64,000 bases of DNA from Diplonema japonicum (Eukaryota > Euglenozoa > Diplonemea > Diplonemida > Diplonemidae), in NCBI GenBank assembly GCA_964019335.1, contig OZ025714.1:248001-312000 (forward strand), written 5' to 3'. A program made the translations under genes and the position numbers. This document shows positions 41,905-52,637 of this stretch, one piece after another. The number at the start of each line of letters is the position of its first letter. Within the stretch, counting starts at the first letter, position 1. The notes under the pieces are model-generated. The model had not been told where the DNA came from. It ran no database searches and saw only the letters and a list, made by a program, of their open reading frames with translations.

Positions 41905-42037
41905 ACTCTTTTTTTTTCCACCCCCCCTTCTCTCTTCCCCCCTCCTTTTTTTTTTTTTTTTAAGGGCGTTGTAGAAGAAAAAAAAAAGGGAAAAAAAAAA
42001 CACTTTTTTTTTTTTTTTGTTTTCAAAAACAACATCA

Positions 42038-42544
42038 TCAAACATCCTCCTGCAGCAGCTCTCCAAGCTCTCTTTCGGGATCGGGGGAGTACACGAGTAA
42101 ATCATTCACGTATATCGTGTCGGTTTCCAGTGCGAAAAGAGCGGGTTCCAGCCAGATCATCAAGTTCTTGCCGAGCCACAGTGTATTGCGCTCTTCAGGT
42201 TTTCTGTACCGGGTGTAGGTGCAGATGCCGCGCCCGTGGCCCATAAATATGCCATGGTCGCACATATGCTCTGTTTCTTTTTCTCGTTTGACAACAATGT
42301 AATCTCCCCACTTTAAATTTTGGAACCAGGTGCCCATTGTCGCCGATCTGTGTGCGTGGTCTACGTCCTCTGGACCCATTCGGTCCCAATATCTGAAATG
42401 GTTGCCGGTGCTTGCTTCAACCCAATGTTGCATGTGCTGAGGTGTTTTTACAGATGACCAACCGGCATAGCTTCCCCCATGTAACCACCTTCTTCCCGAA
42501 ACCTGTTTCGCCTTTACCGTTGCTGGCCGACAGCGTCCCAACAT
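42038..42544 (-). CDS. 168-aa protein of unknown function
   Basis: The frame starts MLGRCRPATVKAK at 42544 after a mixed A-run leader and is rich in Trp, His and Arg. The stretch WGDYIVVKR followed by CDHGIFMGHGRGI loosely recalls the GD...H.GIY.G.G block of LRAT/NlpC-P60-like proteins. The second conserved Cys motif is not evident, so I do not assign it. No signal or membrane segment. A piggyBac copy sits only 26-30 bp upstream of its start codon, inside what should be its leader or promoter, so expression may be altered. The gene frame itself is intact. Confidence 0.65.
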   Translation of the reverse strand: MLGRCRPATVKAKQVSGRRWLHGGSYAGWSSVKTPQHMQHWVEASTGNHFRYWDRMGPEDVDHAHRSATMGTWFQNLKWGDYIVVKREKETEHMCDHGIFMGHGRGICTYTRYRKPEERNTLWLGKNLMIWLEPALFALETDTIYVNDLLVYSPDPERELGELLQEDV

Positions 42545-42570
42545 TTTTTTTTTTGACCTTTTTTTTTTTT

Positions 42571-42574
42571 TTAA
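42571..42574. other. TTAA target-site duplication, left
   Basis: TTAA directly outside the left terminal repeat. It pairs with 44374-44377 and is the signature target site of piggyBac. Confidence 0.85.
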
Positions 42575-44373
42575 CCATCTACCAACGGACCATTTTTGCC
42601 CACCAGGGGGGTAAATTTTCAAAACTTCAAAAAAAGCTATTCTAGCGCAACGCCGGGGCTATATGCCCCCGAAAATGCCTCCAGATGTCCCAATTCTAGA
42701 GAGAGGGTGCCCACAGCAGGGCCCACCCCCACAACATTGTCAAAAATATCGTTCCTGAAGTGCTCGAGAGGGGGTACAAAAAACAAGTCAAAAAAATCGA
42801 CTGTAAAATTCTATAAAAAGCTATTTAAGGCCTTCTTGTCGCGGTTCGTACGTGCCCCAGGGCTGGGGGACTTCTTTTTTGACCCCGAGAGGGGTTTCTG
42901 GGGGGTATCCCCAGCAAGGTGGCAGTCTTTGAAGCACGGAGTCACGCAAAGTTGTACCAAGCAGGCTGAACACTGAAATAGGGGTCTTTTCGACTTGAAA
43001 TGCTTGCACCGCACGTTGCACTACTTTTTCGGGGAAATGGTCCCAGAAGGTACTGTCACGGCGCATTGGGGTCTCAGAGCACTCGTTCTGTGTTTCGGGG
43101 CATGGTATTGGGGCAGCCTGCTCTGTAGTTGACTTTATCTGTTGTTTAGACTGCCTCCCTAGTAGCCCTTCGATGACTGCCTCTTTGAAAGGCGTCAATA
43201 CACTGTCGTTCGTACTCAGGGTGTTGGGGGGCAAGGCTTCTTTCCAAACAAGCCAAGCATTCGCCAGAGATTTACCTAACAAGTACGAAAATACTTTTAG
43301 GGGCCACTTTTAAGTCATAAGGGTGCGTTTATGGCGTTTTGTCACAGCGTCACCCAGCGTCGGTTCCGCCCATTGCGGTGTTGTAAATATGCACTTGGTG
43401 GGGAACAAGATGTCCTTTCCGGCTTTCATTCTCTTTTGGCGGACGGTCAAATTTGACCTACTGGAACATCCAACGTCGATAGAAAGCACACAGGTTTGAT
43501 GTCATGCCACGTTGTGGTGCAAAGGATGCTCGCGTGCTGGTGGAACTGTGTCCCCACGGGATGCGCGTCCTTGGGCTTGCGGCCTCGCTTCTTTGGGGCA
43601 TCCATGATCTCCGGGAGGCCTTCGCGATAGGTAGAAGTCAGCACGCTTGTTTGTTTCGCTGTGGAAACACAGATTTCCCAGAATAGTCAAAAAGCGGTCT
43701 CTTGACATGACGGTAGCGTACCCAGGTGTAGTTGAGAAACGTGGAGCCAGTGCACCAGTAATCAGAATAATCTGGCTTGATATCCAAGTCCATCGACAAA
43801 AGGACACCTAGGAAGGTACGCAGAGAAGCATCGAGATCCAGGGAGACACCTTTTTTAGCCGCATTTGCCACATTGTTCGAAGTTATGACCCGAATAAAGT
43901 TTGGACGAGCATTTGGGAGAATATATGGAATGGCGTTGAGCCTCTGATGTCAAAACAGGGTCCACAAGGATTCCGATCTTCACGAAACCGGATGCCTTCC
44001 AACTGCTCCGGCTTTGCCGTCCAATCACCCTGCTGTGACTCGGAATCGGTCGAATTCGTGTCAGAATCACTGTTTGTATCAAAATTGCATAATAGGGATG
44101 AGCCATCAGTGCTGCCATCACTCATAACGTCCTCTTCCGGCCTCTTTCCGGGCGCCTTTTTTTGAAGTGATTTTTAAGGGTAAATTTGGGCTGGCGTTTT
44201 TTTTTATTTTTTCATTTTCTTGTTAAGTTAGGGCAGCATTTAGTTTATATTTTTCATATTTTCCGCGCAGGACCCCGCCGGCAAGAAAGGGCCGGGCCGT
44301 ATTGCATTGAAAGCCCTTTGCGTAAAAGATTTTTTTTCAAATCGTCTATATATAGACGCTCGTTGATAGATGG
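42575..44373 (-). mobile_element. piggyBac transposon copy, full ends, inactive
   Basis: A 1.8-kb element flanked by TTAA on both sides. The ends are inverted repeats: CCATCTACCAACG at 42575-42587 and CGTTGATAGATGG at 44361-44373, with one mismatch in 13. The interior holds a broken piggyBac transposase on the minus strand. The small number of end differences next to a heavily damaged gene suggests a copy moved in trans or an old insertion with conserved ends. Confidence 0.9.
42811..44125 (-). pseudogene. broken piggyBac transposase
   Basis: Fragments appear in the order of a piggyBac transposase but in several frames. An acidic N terminus begins MSDGSTDGSS. Next come LRTFLGVLLSMDL with DYWCTGS, SRDRFLTILGNLCFHSE, TTTWHDIKPVCFLST, YNTAMGGTD, and KVFSYLLGKSLANAWLVWKEA. 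A Cys-rich C-terminal finger ends it (CKHFKSKRPLFQCSACLVQLC then PCFKDCH). Between SRDRF (about 43690) and WHDIKPV (about 43490) the region that should carry the first two catalytic Asp is largely missing. In-frame stops and at least three frameshifts separate the pieces. The protein cannot be functional. Confidence 0.88.
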
Positions 44374-44377
44374 TTAA
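44374..44377. other. TTAA target-site duplication, right
   Basis: TTAA directly outside the right terminal repeat, matching 42571-42574. Confidence 0.85.
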
Positions 44378-45500
44378 AGAAATAACAGGGGGGGAAAAAA
44401 AGTTTTAAAAAAGAAGAAGGAGGGGAAAAAAGATGTCTTTGAAGGGAACCTGCAGTATGTGACAGGATCGCCTAACAAAAAAAAAGAAGAAAAAAAAAGC
44501 AATTTTGCACCATATTGACGTTCTCTTTTTGCAACGATCAGCATTTAGGGATATCGAAGCATGAATTGGGCAGAAGCATGGTGAGCGCTTTGAAATGAAG
44601 CAAAGTAGGAAAAAAAAAAAAAAAGAGGGAAAAAATGAAGGGAAAGGGAGTTCATCCCGCTTTTCATTTCATTGCTCTTTGTTTTCTTCTCTCTCTCTCT
44701 TTTTTTTCTTTTTTTTCTTTCTTTTTTTTTTTTTTTTTTAAAGGCAAACTGCGAGAATTTGGAGAAGGAAAGTGCGAACCCCTCCAAGGACCGAAAAGAT
44801 CTCGGTCTGCCGAAAGGTTAGAGATATGTAAACGCGTGTGAATGTCTTAATGTTGTCTCGATACAAACCCCATGCCGTCACGATACAAACCCTATCTCTG
44901 TTCCAGCCCTTGAGGGTTGCAGGAAAAAAAAAAAAAAAAAGAGAGAAAACAAAAACAAAAAAAGAAGGTACACCCTCTTGAGCCTGAAACAGAATCAACG
45001 AAGAAAAGGGGGGGGGTATAAATTCAATTTCAAAAGTAGTAGCTAGGAAAAACGGTAGGTGGGCGAGAGAATTGAAAAGAAAAAAAATGCAGGAGGGGGA
45101 GTACGAAGAAAAAAAAAGAAGAAAAAGAGAATTGGTTAAAAAAGAAAAAATGAAGAAGAAAAAAAACTGACATCCATTCTCGAAAAAAAAAAAAAAAAAA
45201 AAAAAAAAAGCTTTTGCACTATCTATTTTACCAGATTTGGAAAAGCCGGAAAAGCTGGAAAAAAAAAGAGAAAAAAAAGGTAGGTAGGTTATCCAGACCA
45301 AAATCTTGAGACAAATTCAAGTCAGTTTTTCTTCTTCGTCTTCTTCTTTTTTTAAATTTTTTTTATAAAAAAAATCCCCCATTCTTCTTCTTTTTTTTCC
45401 TCATTCCTTTCCCCCAAAGGCGCAAATTCGAATAGCCTATGAAATAAACTCGGAAAGCCCCACTTTCCTTTTTATTCCTTTTCCTTTCATGTCCTTTTAC

Positions 45501-45535
<35 letters not shown>

Positions 45536-45742
45536 CCTTCTTCTTTTTGTCGTTGTTAAAAATTAATTTAAAAATTGTTCGCTGGAAAAAAAAAAAAGAG
45601 GGGGGAGAAAATATGGCGGGAGATATTTTGTTCAAATTTATTTCCTCAATTCAACTAAATCCCGCCAAAGACTCATTTCTATGCATGTTCACATAAATGT
45701 TTTTTTTTTCTTTTCTTTTCTTTTTTTTTTCCCATTGCCTTT
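44378..45742. other. intergenic spacer with one dispersed repeat
   Basis: Homopolymer-rich spacer between the piggyBac copy and the cysteine-rich gene. It contains the repeat at 44439-44477. A short duplicated phrase, CGATACAAACCC, occurs at about 44859 and 44881. Long minus-strand ORFs here (for example 44738-45301) are Phe/Lys/Ser low-complexity. Confidence 0.5.
44439..44477 (+). repeat. dispersed repeat, copy B of the 6974 family
   Basis: Matches 6974-7010 over its whole length with a few substitutions and one extra base, ending in CGCCTAA followed by an A-run. It lies 61 bp outside the piggyBac right end, so it is not part of that element. Confidence 0.5.
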
Positions 45743-48700
45743 TCACACCCGGTTTTCGGGCGGACTGTCAATGAGAAGTTCTTCGGGAGCCTCCTCGTAA
45801 AGTCCAAGCACACCGTTAGAGGCAGCTGACGGTTTCCTCATCACGAGACCCACGACGACGGCAACAGCAGCAACAAAAGCCACACCACAGGAGATCCCAA
45901 TAACGATGGAAAATGTCGAGGAAGATGAGGAGGGGGCCGAAACCTCCTGGCGGCAAACAGCACGCCCCCAAACATCCACCATGCACGTCTTTCCGACCAC
46001 ACACACTGTGTTGTCACAAGGACCTCTGTTGACAGCGCAGAGGGCGAAGCCATCACTGCCTAGACGGCAATGCGATTGTGCCTCACAAGATATTTTACCG
46101 CACTGCAAGCTTGCAGCAGGCGACACACACTGCGTGCTTCCCCATTGGTTCACCACACATGTCATCCCGCCGCCACACTTTGCAGTTGAGCACAGATCCT
46201 CCACCACCAGGCACTCGGTCAGTCCTTGTTCGTTCAGTCCGCATTTCGTTCCCTCCTTGCACTTTCCGCATGATGGCTTGACAATTTTCTTGTCGGTGTT
46301 CGTTGTTGCTTTCTTTGTGGTCTCAGAGCACACCGGCCTGCCCCACTTGTCAGCAATGCACGCAGAGTTCATCGGGCACTCCACTCCATCACACGGTCCC
46401 TCGTTGTTCTTACACTGTGCTACGGTGCCGTTCGCAAAGCAGTATGTCCCTTCAGGGCACTTCACATCAACGCAGACTGTGGTGTCTTTCATGCACTCTG
46501 GGACACCCCACTTGCTCACAGTACATGTTGTGTCCTTGGCGCACTTGACGTTGCTGCACTTGTCTGTTTCTTTCATGCACTTCGGTGTGCCGGATGAGCT
46601 GTACACACACACGCTACCTGTGCAGCTGATGTCTGCGCACGTCTTCCCGTTCATGCACTGAGGTGTCCCCGTAGCCGTTACCACACACACTTGTCCAGTA
46701 GAACACTTCTTTTGCGTGCATGGGTCCCTTGTGTTGTTCACACACGACGCGCCCCAAGAGCTTGTAATGCAGTGCGTGCCGTTGGGGCAGGTTATGTTGT
46801 TGCAGGGGTTCGTGGGGATGCTGTTGTTCACACAGCTAGCGCCACCCCACATGTTCGCAACGCAGTGTGTGCCGTTGGGGCAGGTCATGTTGTTGCAGGG
46901 GTCCACAGTGTTGTTCACACACTTTGCCCATCCCCAAGAGTCCGTTTCGCAATGGGTGCCGTTGGGGCACGTCATGTTGTAGCAGGGGTTTGTGGGGATG
47001 CTGTTGTTCACACAGCTTGCACCCCACATGTTCACAACACAGTGAGTTCCGTTGGGACAAGTCATGTTGTTGCAGGGGTTCACAGTGTTGTTCACACACC
47101 TTGCCCATCCCCAAGAGTCTGTCTCGCAATGGGTGCCGTTTGGGCAGGTCATGTTGTTGCAGGGGCTCGTCGGAATTGTGTTGTTTACACAGCTAGCACC
47201 CCGCATGTTCACAACACAGTGTGTTCCATTGGGACAGGTCATGTTATTGCAGGGGTCCACAGTGTTGTTCACACACCTCGCCCATCCCCAAGAGTCTGTC
47301 TCGCAATGTGTGCCGTTGGGACAGGTCATGTTGTCGCAGGGGTTCGTGGGGATGCTGTTGTTCACACAGCTAGCGCCACCCCACATGTTCGCAACGCAGT
47401 GTGTTCCATTGGGACAGGTCATGTTGTTGCAGGGGTCCACAGTGTTGTTCACACACCTTGCCCATCCCCAAGAGTCCGTCTCGCAATGGGTGCCGTTGGG
47501 GCACGTCATGTTGTAGCAGGGGTTCACACAGCTTGCACCCCACATGTTCACAACACAGTGTGTGCCGTTGGGACAGGTAATGTTATTACAAGGGTTCACA
47601 GTGTTATTCACACACCTCGCCCATCCCCAAGAGTCCGTTTCGCAATGGGTGCCGTTTGGGCACGTCATGTTGTTGCAGGGGTTTGTGGGGATGCTGTTGT
47701 TCACACAGCTTGCGCCACCCCACATGTTCACAACACAGTGAGTTCCGTTGGGACAAGTCATGTTGTTGCAGGGGTTCACAGTGTTGTTCACACACCTTGC
47801 CCATCCCCAAGAGTCTGTCTCGCAATGGGTGCCGTTGGGGCACGTCATGTTGCTGCAGGGGTTCGTTGGGATGCTGTTGTTCACACAGCTTGCACCCCAA
47901 ACGTTAATAGCACAGTGAGTTCCATTGGGACAGGTCACGTTGCTGCAAGGATTCGTGGGGATGCTGTTGTTCACACAGCTAGCGCCACCCCACATGTTAA
48001 CAACGCAGTGTGTGCCGTTGGGACAGGTCACGTTATTACAAGGGTTCACAGTGTTGTTCACACACCTTGCCCATCCCCAAGAGTCTGTCTCGCAATGGGT
48101 GCCGTTGGGGCACGTCATGTTGTTGCAGGGGTTCGTCGGAATTGTGTTGTTTACACAGCTAGCACCCCACATGTAAACAATGCAGTGTGTTCCATTGGGG
48201 CACGTCACGTTGTTGCAGGGGTTCGTTGGGATGCTGTTGTTCACACAACTAGCGCCACCCCACATGTTCACAACACAGTGAGTGCCGTTGGGACAGGTAA
48301 CGTTGTTGCAGGGGTTCACAGTGTTGTTCACACACCTTGCCCATCCCCAAGAGTCTGTCTCGCAATGGGTGCCGTTGGGGCACGTCATGTTGCTGCAGGG
48401 GTTCGTTGGGATGCTGTTGTTCACACAGCTTGCACCCCACATGTTAACAACACAGTGAGTTCCGTTGGGACAGGTAACGTTGCTGCAAGGATTTGTGGGG
48501 ATGCTGTTGTTAACACAGCAAGCGCCACCCCACATGTTAACAACGCAGTGTGTGCCGTTGGGACAGGTCATGTTGTTGCAGGGGTTCACAGTGTTGTTCA
48601 CACACCTTGCCCATCCCCAAGAGTCTGTCTCGCAATGGGTGCCGTTGGGGCACGTCATGTTGTTGCAAGGGTTCGTCGGAATTGTGTTGTTTACACAACT

Positions 48701-49500
48701 AGCGCCACCCCACATGTTCGCAACGCAGTGAGTTCCGTTGGGACAGGTAACGTTGTTGCAGGGGTTCACAGTGTTGTTCACACACCTTGCCCATCTCCAA
48801 TAGTCCGTCTCGCAATGGGTGCCGTTGGGGCACGTCATGTTGTAGCAGGGGTTCGTCGGAATTGTGTTGTTTACACAGCTAGCACCCCACATGTTCACAG
48901 CACAGTGAGTTCCGTTGGGACAGGTCATGTTGTTGCAGGGGTTCGTGGGGATGCTGTTGTTCACACAACTAGCGCCACCCCACATGTTAACAACACAGTG
49001 AGTGCCGTTGGGGCAGGTCATGTTGTTGCAGGGGTTCACAGTGTTGTTCACACACCTTGCCCATCCCCAAGAGTCCGTCTCGCAATGTGTGCCGTTGGGG
49101 CACGTCATGTTGTTGCAGGGGTTCGTTGGAATGCTGTTGTTCACACAGCTAGCACCCCACATGTTAACAACACAGTGTGTGCCGTTGGGACAGGTCACGT
49201 TATTACAAGGGTTCACAGTGTTGTTCACACACCTCGCCCATCCCCAAGAGTCCATTTCACAATGTGTGCCGTTGGGGCAGGTCATGTTGGTGCAAGGGTT
49301 CGTTGGAATGCTGTTATTCACACAGCTAGCACCCCACATGTTCACAACACAGTGAGTTCCGTTGGGACAAGTCATGTTGGTGCAGGGGTTAGTCGGCACA
49401 GTGCTGTTCACGCATTTAACCCCTGTTGTCTCCACAACACAATGAGTTCCGTTGGGACAGGTCACATTGTTGCATGCTGTTGGTGTGCAGGAAGCTGTCC
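45743..49500 (-). repeat. coding tandem repeat array of the cysteine-rich protein
   Basis: From about 46730 to 49480 the DNA repeats with periods near 81-90 bp, and near 170-180 bp for the two-module unit, with high identity between units. Unequal exchange and assembly collapse are both likely in such an array, so the module count of 31 is provisional. Confidence 0.85.
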
Positions 49501-49630
49501 CGTTTGTGTCTTGTGTGCAAAGAGTCCCAGGAGGACACTGAAGCTCATCACAAGTATAAGCGTAAACAGCCTGGGCCGTCCCAAGCAGCAGCAAAGCTGA
49601 TGTAATTTGAAACATGTTACCTAGAGACAT
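45743..49630 (-). CDS. 1295-aa cysteine-rich repeat membrane glycoprotein (follistatin-like modules)
   Basis: A signal peptide (SALLLLGTAQAVYA) is followed by 31 near-identical modules of about 28 residues with the pattern C-x4-C-x5-C-x8/9-C, each containing CPNGTHC. Two module types mostly alternate, one with NMWGASC and one with SWGWARC. About ten more divergent modules of the same Cys plan follow. Near the C terminus is a Ser-rich spacer, one transmembrane helix (IVIGISCGVAFVAAVAVVVGLVM) and a 30-residue acidic tail. The Cys plan resembles follistatin N-terminal (FOLN) modules. Each module carries two or three N-glycosylation sites (N-x-T), so the ectodomain should be densely glycosylated. 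A cell-surface, wall or adhesion role is inferred. Either Met at 49630 or Met at 49615 could start it. Confidence 0.88.
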   Translation of the reverse strand: MSLGNMFQITSALLLLGTAQAVYAYTCDELQCPPGTLCTQDTNGTASCTPTACNNVTCPNGTHCVVETTGVKCVNSTVPTNPCTNMTCPNGTHCVVNMWGASCVNNSIPTNPCTNMTCPNGTHCEMDSWGWARCVNNTVNPCNNVTCPNGTHCVVNMWGASCVNNSIPTNPCNNMTCPNGTHCETDSWGWARCVNNTVNPCNNMTCPNGTHCVVNMWGGASCVNNSIPTNPCNNMTCPNGTHCAVNMWGASCVNNTIPTNPCYNMTCPNGTHCETDYWRWARCVNNTVNPCNNVTCPNGTHCVANMWGGASCVNNTIPTNPCNNMTCPNGTHCETDSWGWARCVNNTVNPCNNMTCPNGTHCVVNMWGGACCVNNSIPTNPCSNVTCPNGTHCVVNMWGASCVNNSIPTNPCSNMTCPNGTHCETDSWGWARCVNNTVNPCNNVTCPNGTHCVVNMWGGASCVNNSIPTNPCNNVTCPNGTHCIVYMWGASCVNNTIPTNPCNNMTCPNGTHCETDSWGWARCVNNTVNPCNNVTCPNGTHCVVNMWGGASCVNNSIPTNPCSNVTCPNGTHCAINVWGASCVNNSIPTNPCSNMTCPNGTHCETDSWGWARCVNNTVNPCNNMTCPNGTHCVVNMWGGASCVNNSIPTNPCNNMTCPNGTHCETDSWGWARCVNNTVNPCNNITCPNGTHCVVNMWGASCVNPCYNMTCPNGTHCETDSWGWARCVNNTVDPCNNMTCPNGTHCVANMWGGASCVNNSIPTNPCDNMTCPNGTHCETDSWGWARCVNNTVDPCNNMTCPNGTHCVVNMRGASCVNNTIPTSPCNNMTCPNGTHCETDSWGWARCVNNTVNPCNNMTCPNGTHCVVNMWGASCVNNSIPTNPCYNMTCPNGTHCETDSWGWAKCVNNTVDPCNNMTCPNGTHCVANMWGGASCVNNSIPTNPCNNITCPNGTHCITSSWGASCVNNTRDPCTQKKCSTGQVCVVTATGTPQCMNGKTCADISCTGSVCVYSSSGTPKCMKETDKCSNVKCAKDTTCTVSKWGVPECMKDTTVCVDVKCPEGTYCFANGTVAQCKNNEGPCDGVECPMNSACIADKWGRPVCSETTKKATTNTDKKIVKPSCGKCKEGTKCGLNEQGLTECLVVEDLCSTAKCGGGMTCVVNQWGSTQCVSPAASLQCGKISCEAQSHCRLGSDGFALCAVNRGPCDNTVCVVGKTCMVDVWGRAVCRQEVSAPSSSSSTFSIVIGISCGVAFVAAVAVVVGLVMRKPSAASNGVLGLYEEAPEELLIDSPPENRV

Positions 49631-49794
49631 AAGGGGGGGGAGGGGAGGGACAACAACAAGCTAATAAAAGTCCACAAAATCTATCTAGCGCTACTTACTG
49701 CGGGAAGAAACAAGGTAAGAGGGGACTGGGGTGGGGAAGGGTTAATAAACAAAAAAAAGAAAAAAGAGTTTACAAAGAAAAAAAAAAAAAGAGA

Positions 49795-52637
49795 TCAGTC
49801 ATGCACAGCAAGATGGACCGTGCACTCCGAAGTGAATGCAGCGTAAACCTATATCGGTTGTATATTGTTCTTTCTCACCCTTTAACAAACCTGCTCTTTT
49901 GTATGAACCTGAATATTATTAACGGTTATAATCTGCTGCCCAACCTCAAGCCCAGCGCGGTCAACAGGTGAACCATGAACTACAGTGGCGACCATTACAC
50001 CGTCGCAGGACTTTATTTATTTATTTTTATATTTTTCAAAAATAGGTTCAAAAAAAACATACCAAACCCCATTTTTCACCAGGCTCTCTTGTGGCAGTGA
50101 TGTTGAGCATCCACGAAGGGGCCTTGGGCCCCAAGGGGGAAGTGTTGGATACCATAGAGAACTGCGATTGTTGTGCCTCAGAAATGCTGCGCAGCAATGT
50201 GTGTCGCTCGGACATGAGGTCCATTTCCCGTTTGTTATGCCTGTCACGTGCTGACCGGGCCTGGATGGCGAAGGTGTCCATGGACTGTTCAAGAGAACGC
50301 TTTTGTGCGCTTAACCTAGAAAGGTCCTGCTTAGCTTTATCGACAAGGGCTGCATCGGTAACAGGGTCCCAGAGCGTTATTTTGTTCAGCAGAACCCGCT
50401 CTTCTTTCCTCATTTTATCCTCGGACCTTTCGAATTTTTCGCGAACTGCCATGTCCCGTGTGCTAAGCTGCCCGAGCTCTTGCTGTACGGTCTCGATGGC
50501 GTTGTCGGTCCACCTGAGCTGTTCTTCAATTTCTGCAAGGTCGTTGCGAGAGGTTTGTCCTGCAGGGGCCCTTATCTCCGTCACATAGTAGTTTTCTACC
50601 TCAGAAAGCCCGCGTTGAGCCTCCTTCTTTGCATTCTCTACCTTTGCCCGTTCGATCTCGGTCTCCTTTCGTAACATAGCGGCTTCTCTGATGAACTTTT
50701 TTCTTGCTGCTTCCAGCTCTCGTTTGCCCGCTTCGTCGTGCTCTGCCACCCCGCTCTCTAGCTTCCCGATTTTCAGCTCTGTCGTTTCGGTTCGCACCTT
50801 TAAATCGGTTAGCTTCGACTCAAACTCTTGTTTCATAGTCTTGCCTTTGATGAGCATCTCTCGGGCTTCAAACTCCAGTTTCTGTTTTTTTTTTTTTCTT
50901 TTTTTTTTCTTTTTTTCACACCTGTTTCTCAGCTTCTTTAAGCTCCAGTCTATGAGCGATGGTGGGGGCATCGCTTGCAAGGTCTTGCAGATGGTCAATG
51001 CGGTGCAGTGCACTCTGTGGAAAAAAAAAAGTTTAAGAAAAAAAATCTTATACCTGAAGCTGGAACGAAGCATCTCGCATTTCTTCGGCCAGTTCTTCAT
51101 CGGTTGGTAGTTGCTGTGCTGCACCCGAATCGGAAATCGTTTCGATTTTGCCGTGCTGCTGATCGGCTCCGACTTGCGCGCGTAGAGCGGCTACCGAGGC
51201 ACGCAGCGCGCCACGTTTTGCAGTCGCCGCCGCGATTTTCTCTCGGAGGAGTTCCTCCTTGACAGTGTGCTGGTCGGGACCTTCGTTGAGTGCAGAGTAC
51301 CTTCTTTGTAAATCGGCAATGCGGACCTTCCAACCACAGACGGCATCGTCCCGGTTCACCTCTAACCTGTCTATTTTATCCGCGTGGCTCCGTGCGGCCA
51401 ATGTAATCTGAGTCCCAATCTCCTCTGTTGTATTAGCAAGGCTATCGATCCGCAACACAAGCTCTTGTATCTCGGCTGCCATGGATAAATGGGTGTCCCA
51501 CGTGCTGCTTCCTACGGATGTGAGCGTTTCCAGTTCTTCTTCCAACACTGGGATGTTGATGTCGGCGATCTGCTTACGAGCCGACAAGGCCTCCACTTCA
51601 AGTGCGGAAATAGCGCTTCTCCAAGAGGCCTTCGCGCTGTTCAACTGTTCGACCTTTTGTTTTACCTTCTCGTGGAGGGGTTCCTTGGGGACGGGGTACG
51701 ATGGGGGGTTTTGGCAGTCGTACGGGAGGTCTAAGTTTAACGATTCGCATAAACGCTTTCTGTCGAGGGAGTTCGCGATGTCGGAAGCAACGGCTGTTTG
51801 AAGCCGTTCGGTCAGATCCTCAGCTTGCTTTGTCAAATCCATTTCGTTCGCAGATAATTTCTTCCGCTGCGCAGCAAGCTTTTCACGTTTTGAAGGTGCT
51901 TCCTGTTTAGGTGATGGAGAAGCTGGACACGGTTCGGAAAGAAGCAAGCTAGCTGCTCCATCGCTTTCTGCAACAGGTGTTACCGCGGACCGTGGTGACG
52001 AACAAGGAGGAGGAGCTGGTAGGGTTGCTGGTGTTGGGGTCCTGGCGGTTTCCAACTGTTTCAACGAAACCGCTACCAGCTTCTGTGTGGTGTTGACCCA
52101 TCCGGGGTTTTTAATCAGTTTTATCCGCCCCTTCATAACATCCTTTGTCGCATACTTCTCCTTCTTGACATCCCCTGCATGGAGTACAGACACAACATGG
52201 TCAATACGTTTTTGTTCGGGATCGGTTTCCACTTTGAATATCAAACCGTGCTCGTTCTCAACAGAGAGTCCCAAGTGTTTGTCAGGGCTTGATGCGATGG
52301 ATGTGATGTTTCTGATCGGAATGCATCTTGAGATTTTGCCGTCGGTGTACAGGAGGTAGATGGTGTGCGAGCCGATGATGAGGACGCGTTTCTGCGGTAT
52401 CAGGCTGGTGCTGAGCTTGGTCACCGTGCCGAAAAAGTAGACTACGCTGGCGCCGTCTTGGGTGATGAAGATATTTTTAAACACCGGGCGTAGTTTTACC
52501 GCCACCTGGTTGAGGTTCACGAAGGCTAACCCGTTACCTGGGTCGACGCCTTTCAGACCTTCCGGTGTGATGTGGGGAAGCTCGCCATTTGCTGCAACCC
52601 ACCCTGGGACCGGCGAAGGTACACTCTCTGGACTCAT
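49795..52637 (-). CDS. PH-like / coiled-coil / PDZ scaffold protein (four introns)
   Basis: An 889-aa protein assembled from five exons; introns are 51015-51053, 50882-50921, 50011-50062 and 49849-49890, all in phase. Residues about 45-155 look like a PH-type domain: FKNIFITQDGASVVYFFG, then RVLIIGSHTIYLLYTDGKI, then HGLIFKVETD. A Pro/Ser linker and coiled-coil segments follow, from about 240 to 780. The C terminus, visible only after splicing, is a PDZ domain: EKWGLSCDGVMVATVVHGSP, VDRAGLEVGQQIITVNNIQV, then VYAAFTSECTVHLAVHD and a TGA stop. Lipid or membrane binding, dimerisation and peptide binding together suggest a membrane-linked scaffold. The exact order of domains was not in any protein I can name. 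Confidence 0.85.

Noticed and set aside
46730-49480. CRISPR-like spaced direct repeats
   Set aside because: Repeats and 'spacers' together encode a continuous protein in a eukaryotic intron-bearing genome.
46691-49600. Plus-strand 969-codon ORF rich in Val, His and Ala
   Set aside because: It is the exact antisense of the Cys-rich repeat gene, whose signal peptide, Cys pattern and membrane anchor are convincing. Its length comes from repeat codon choice.
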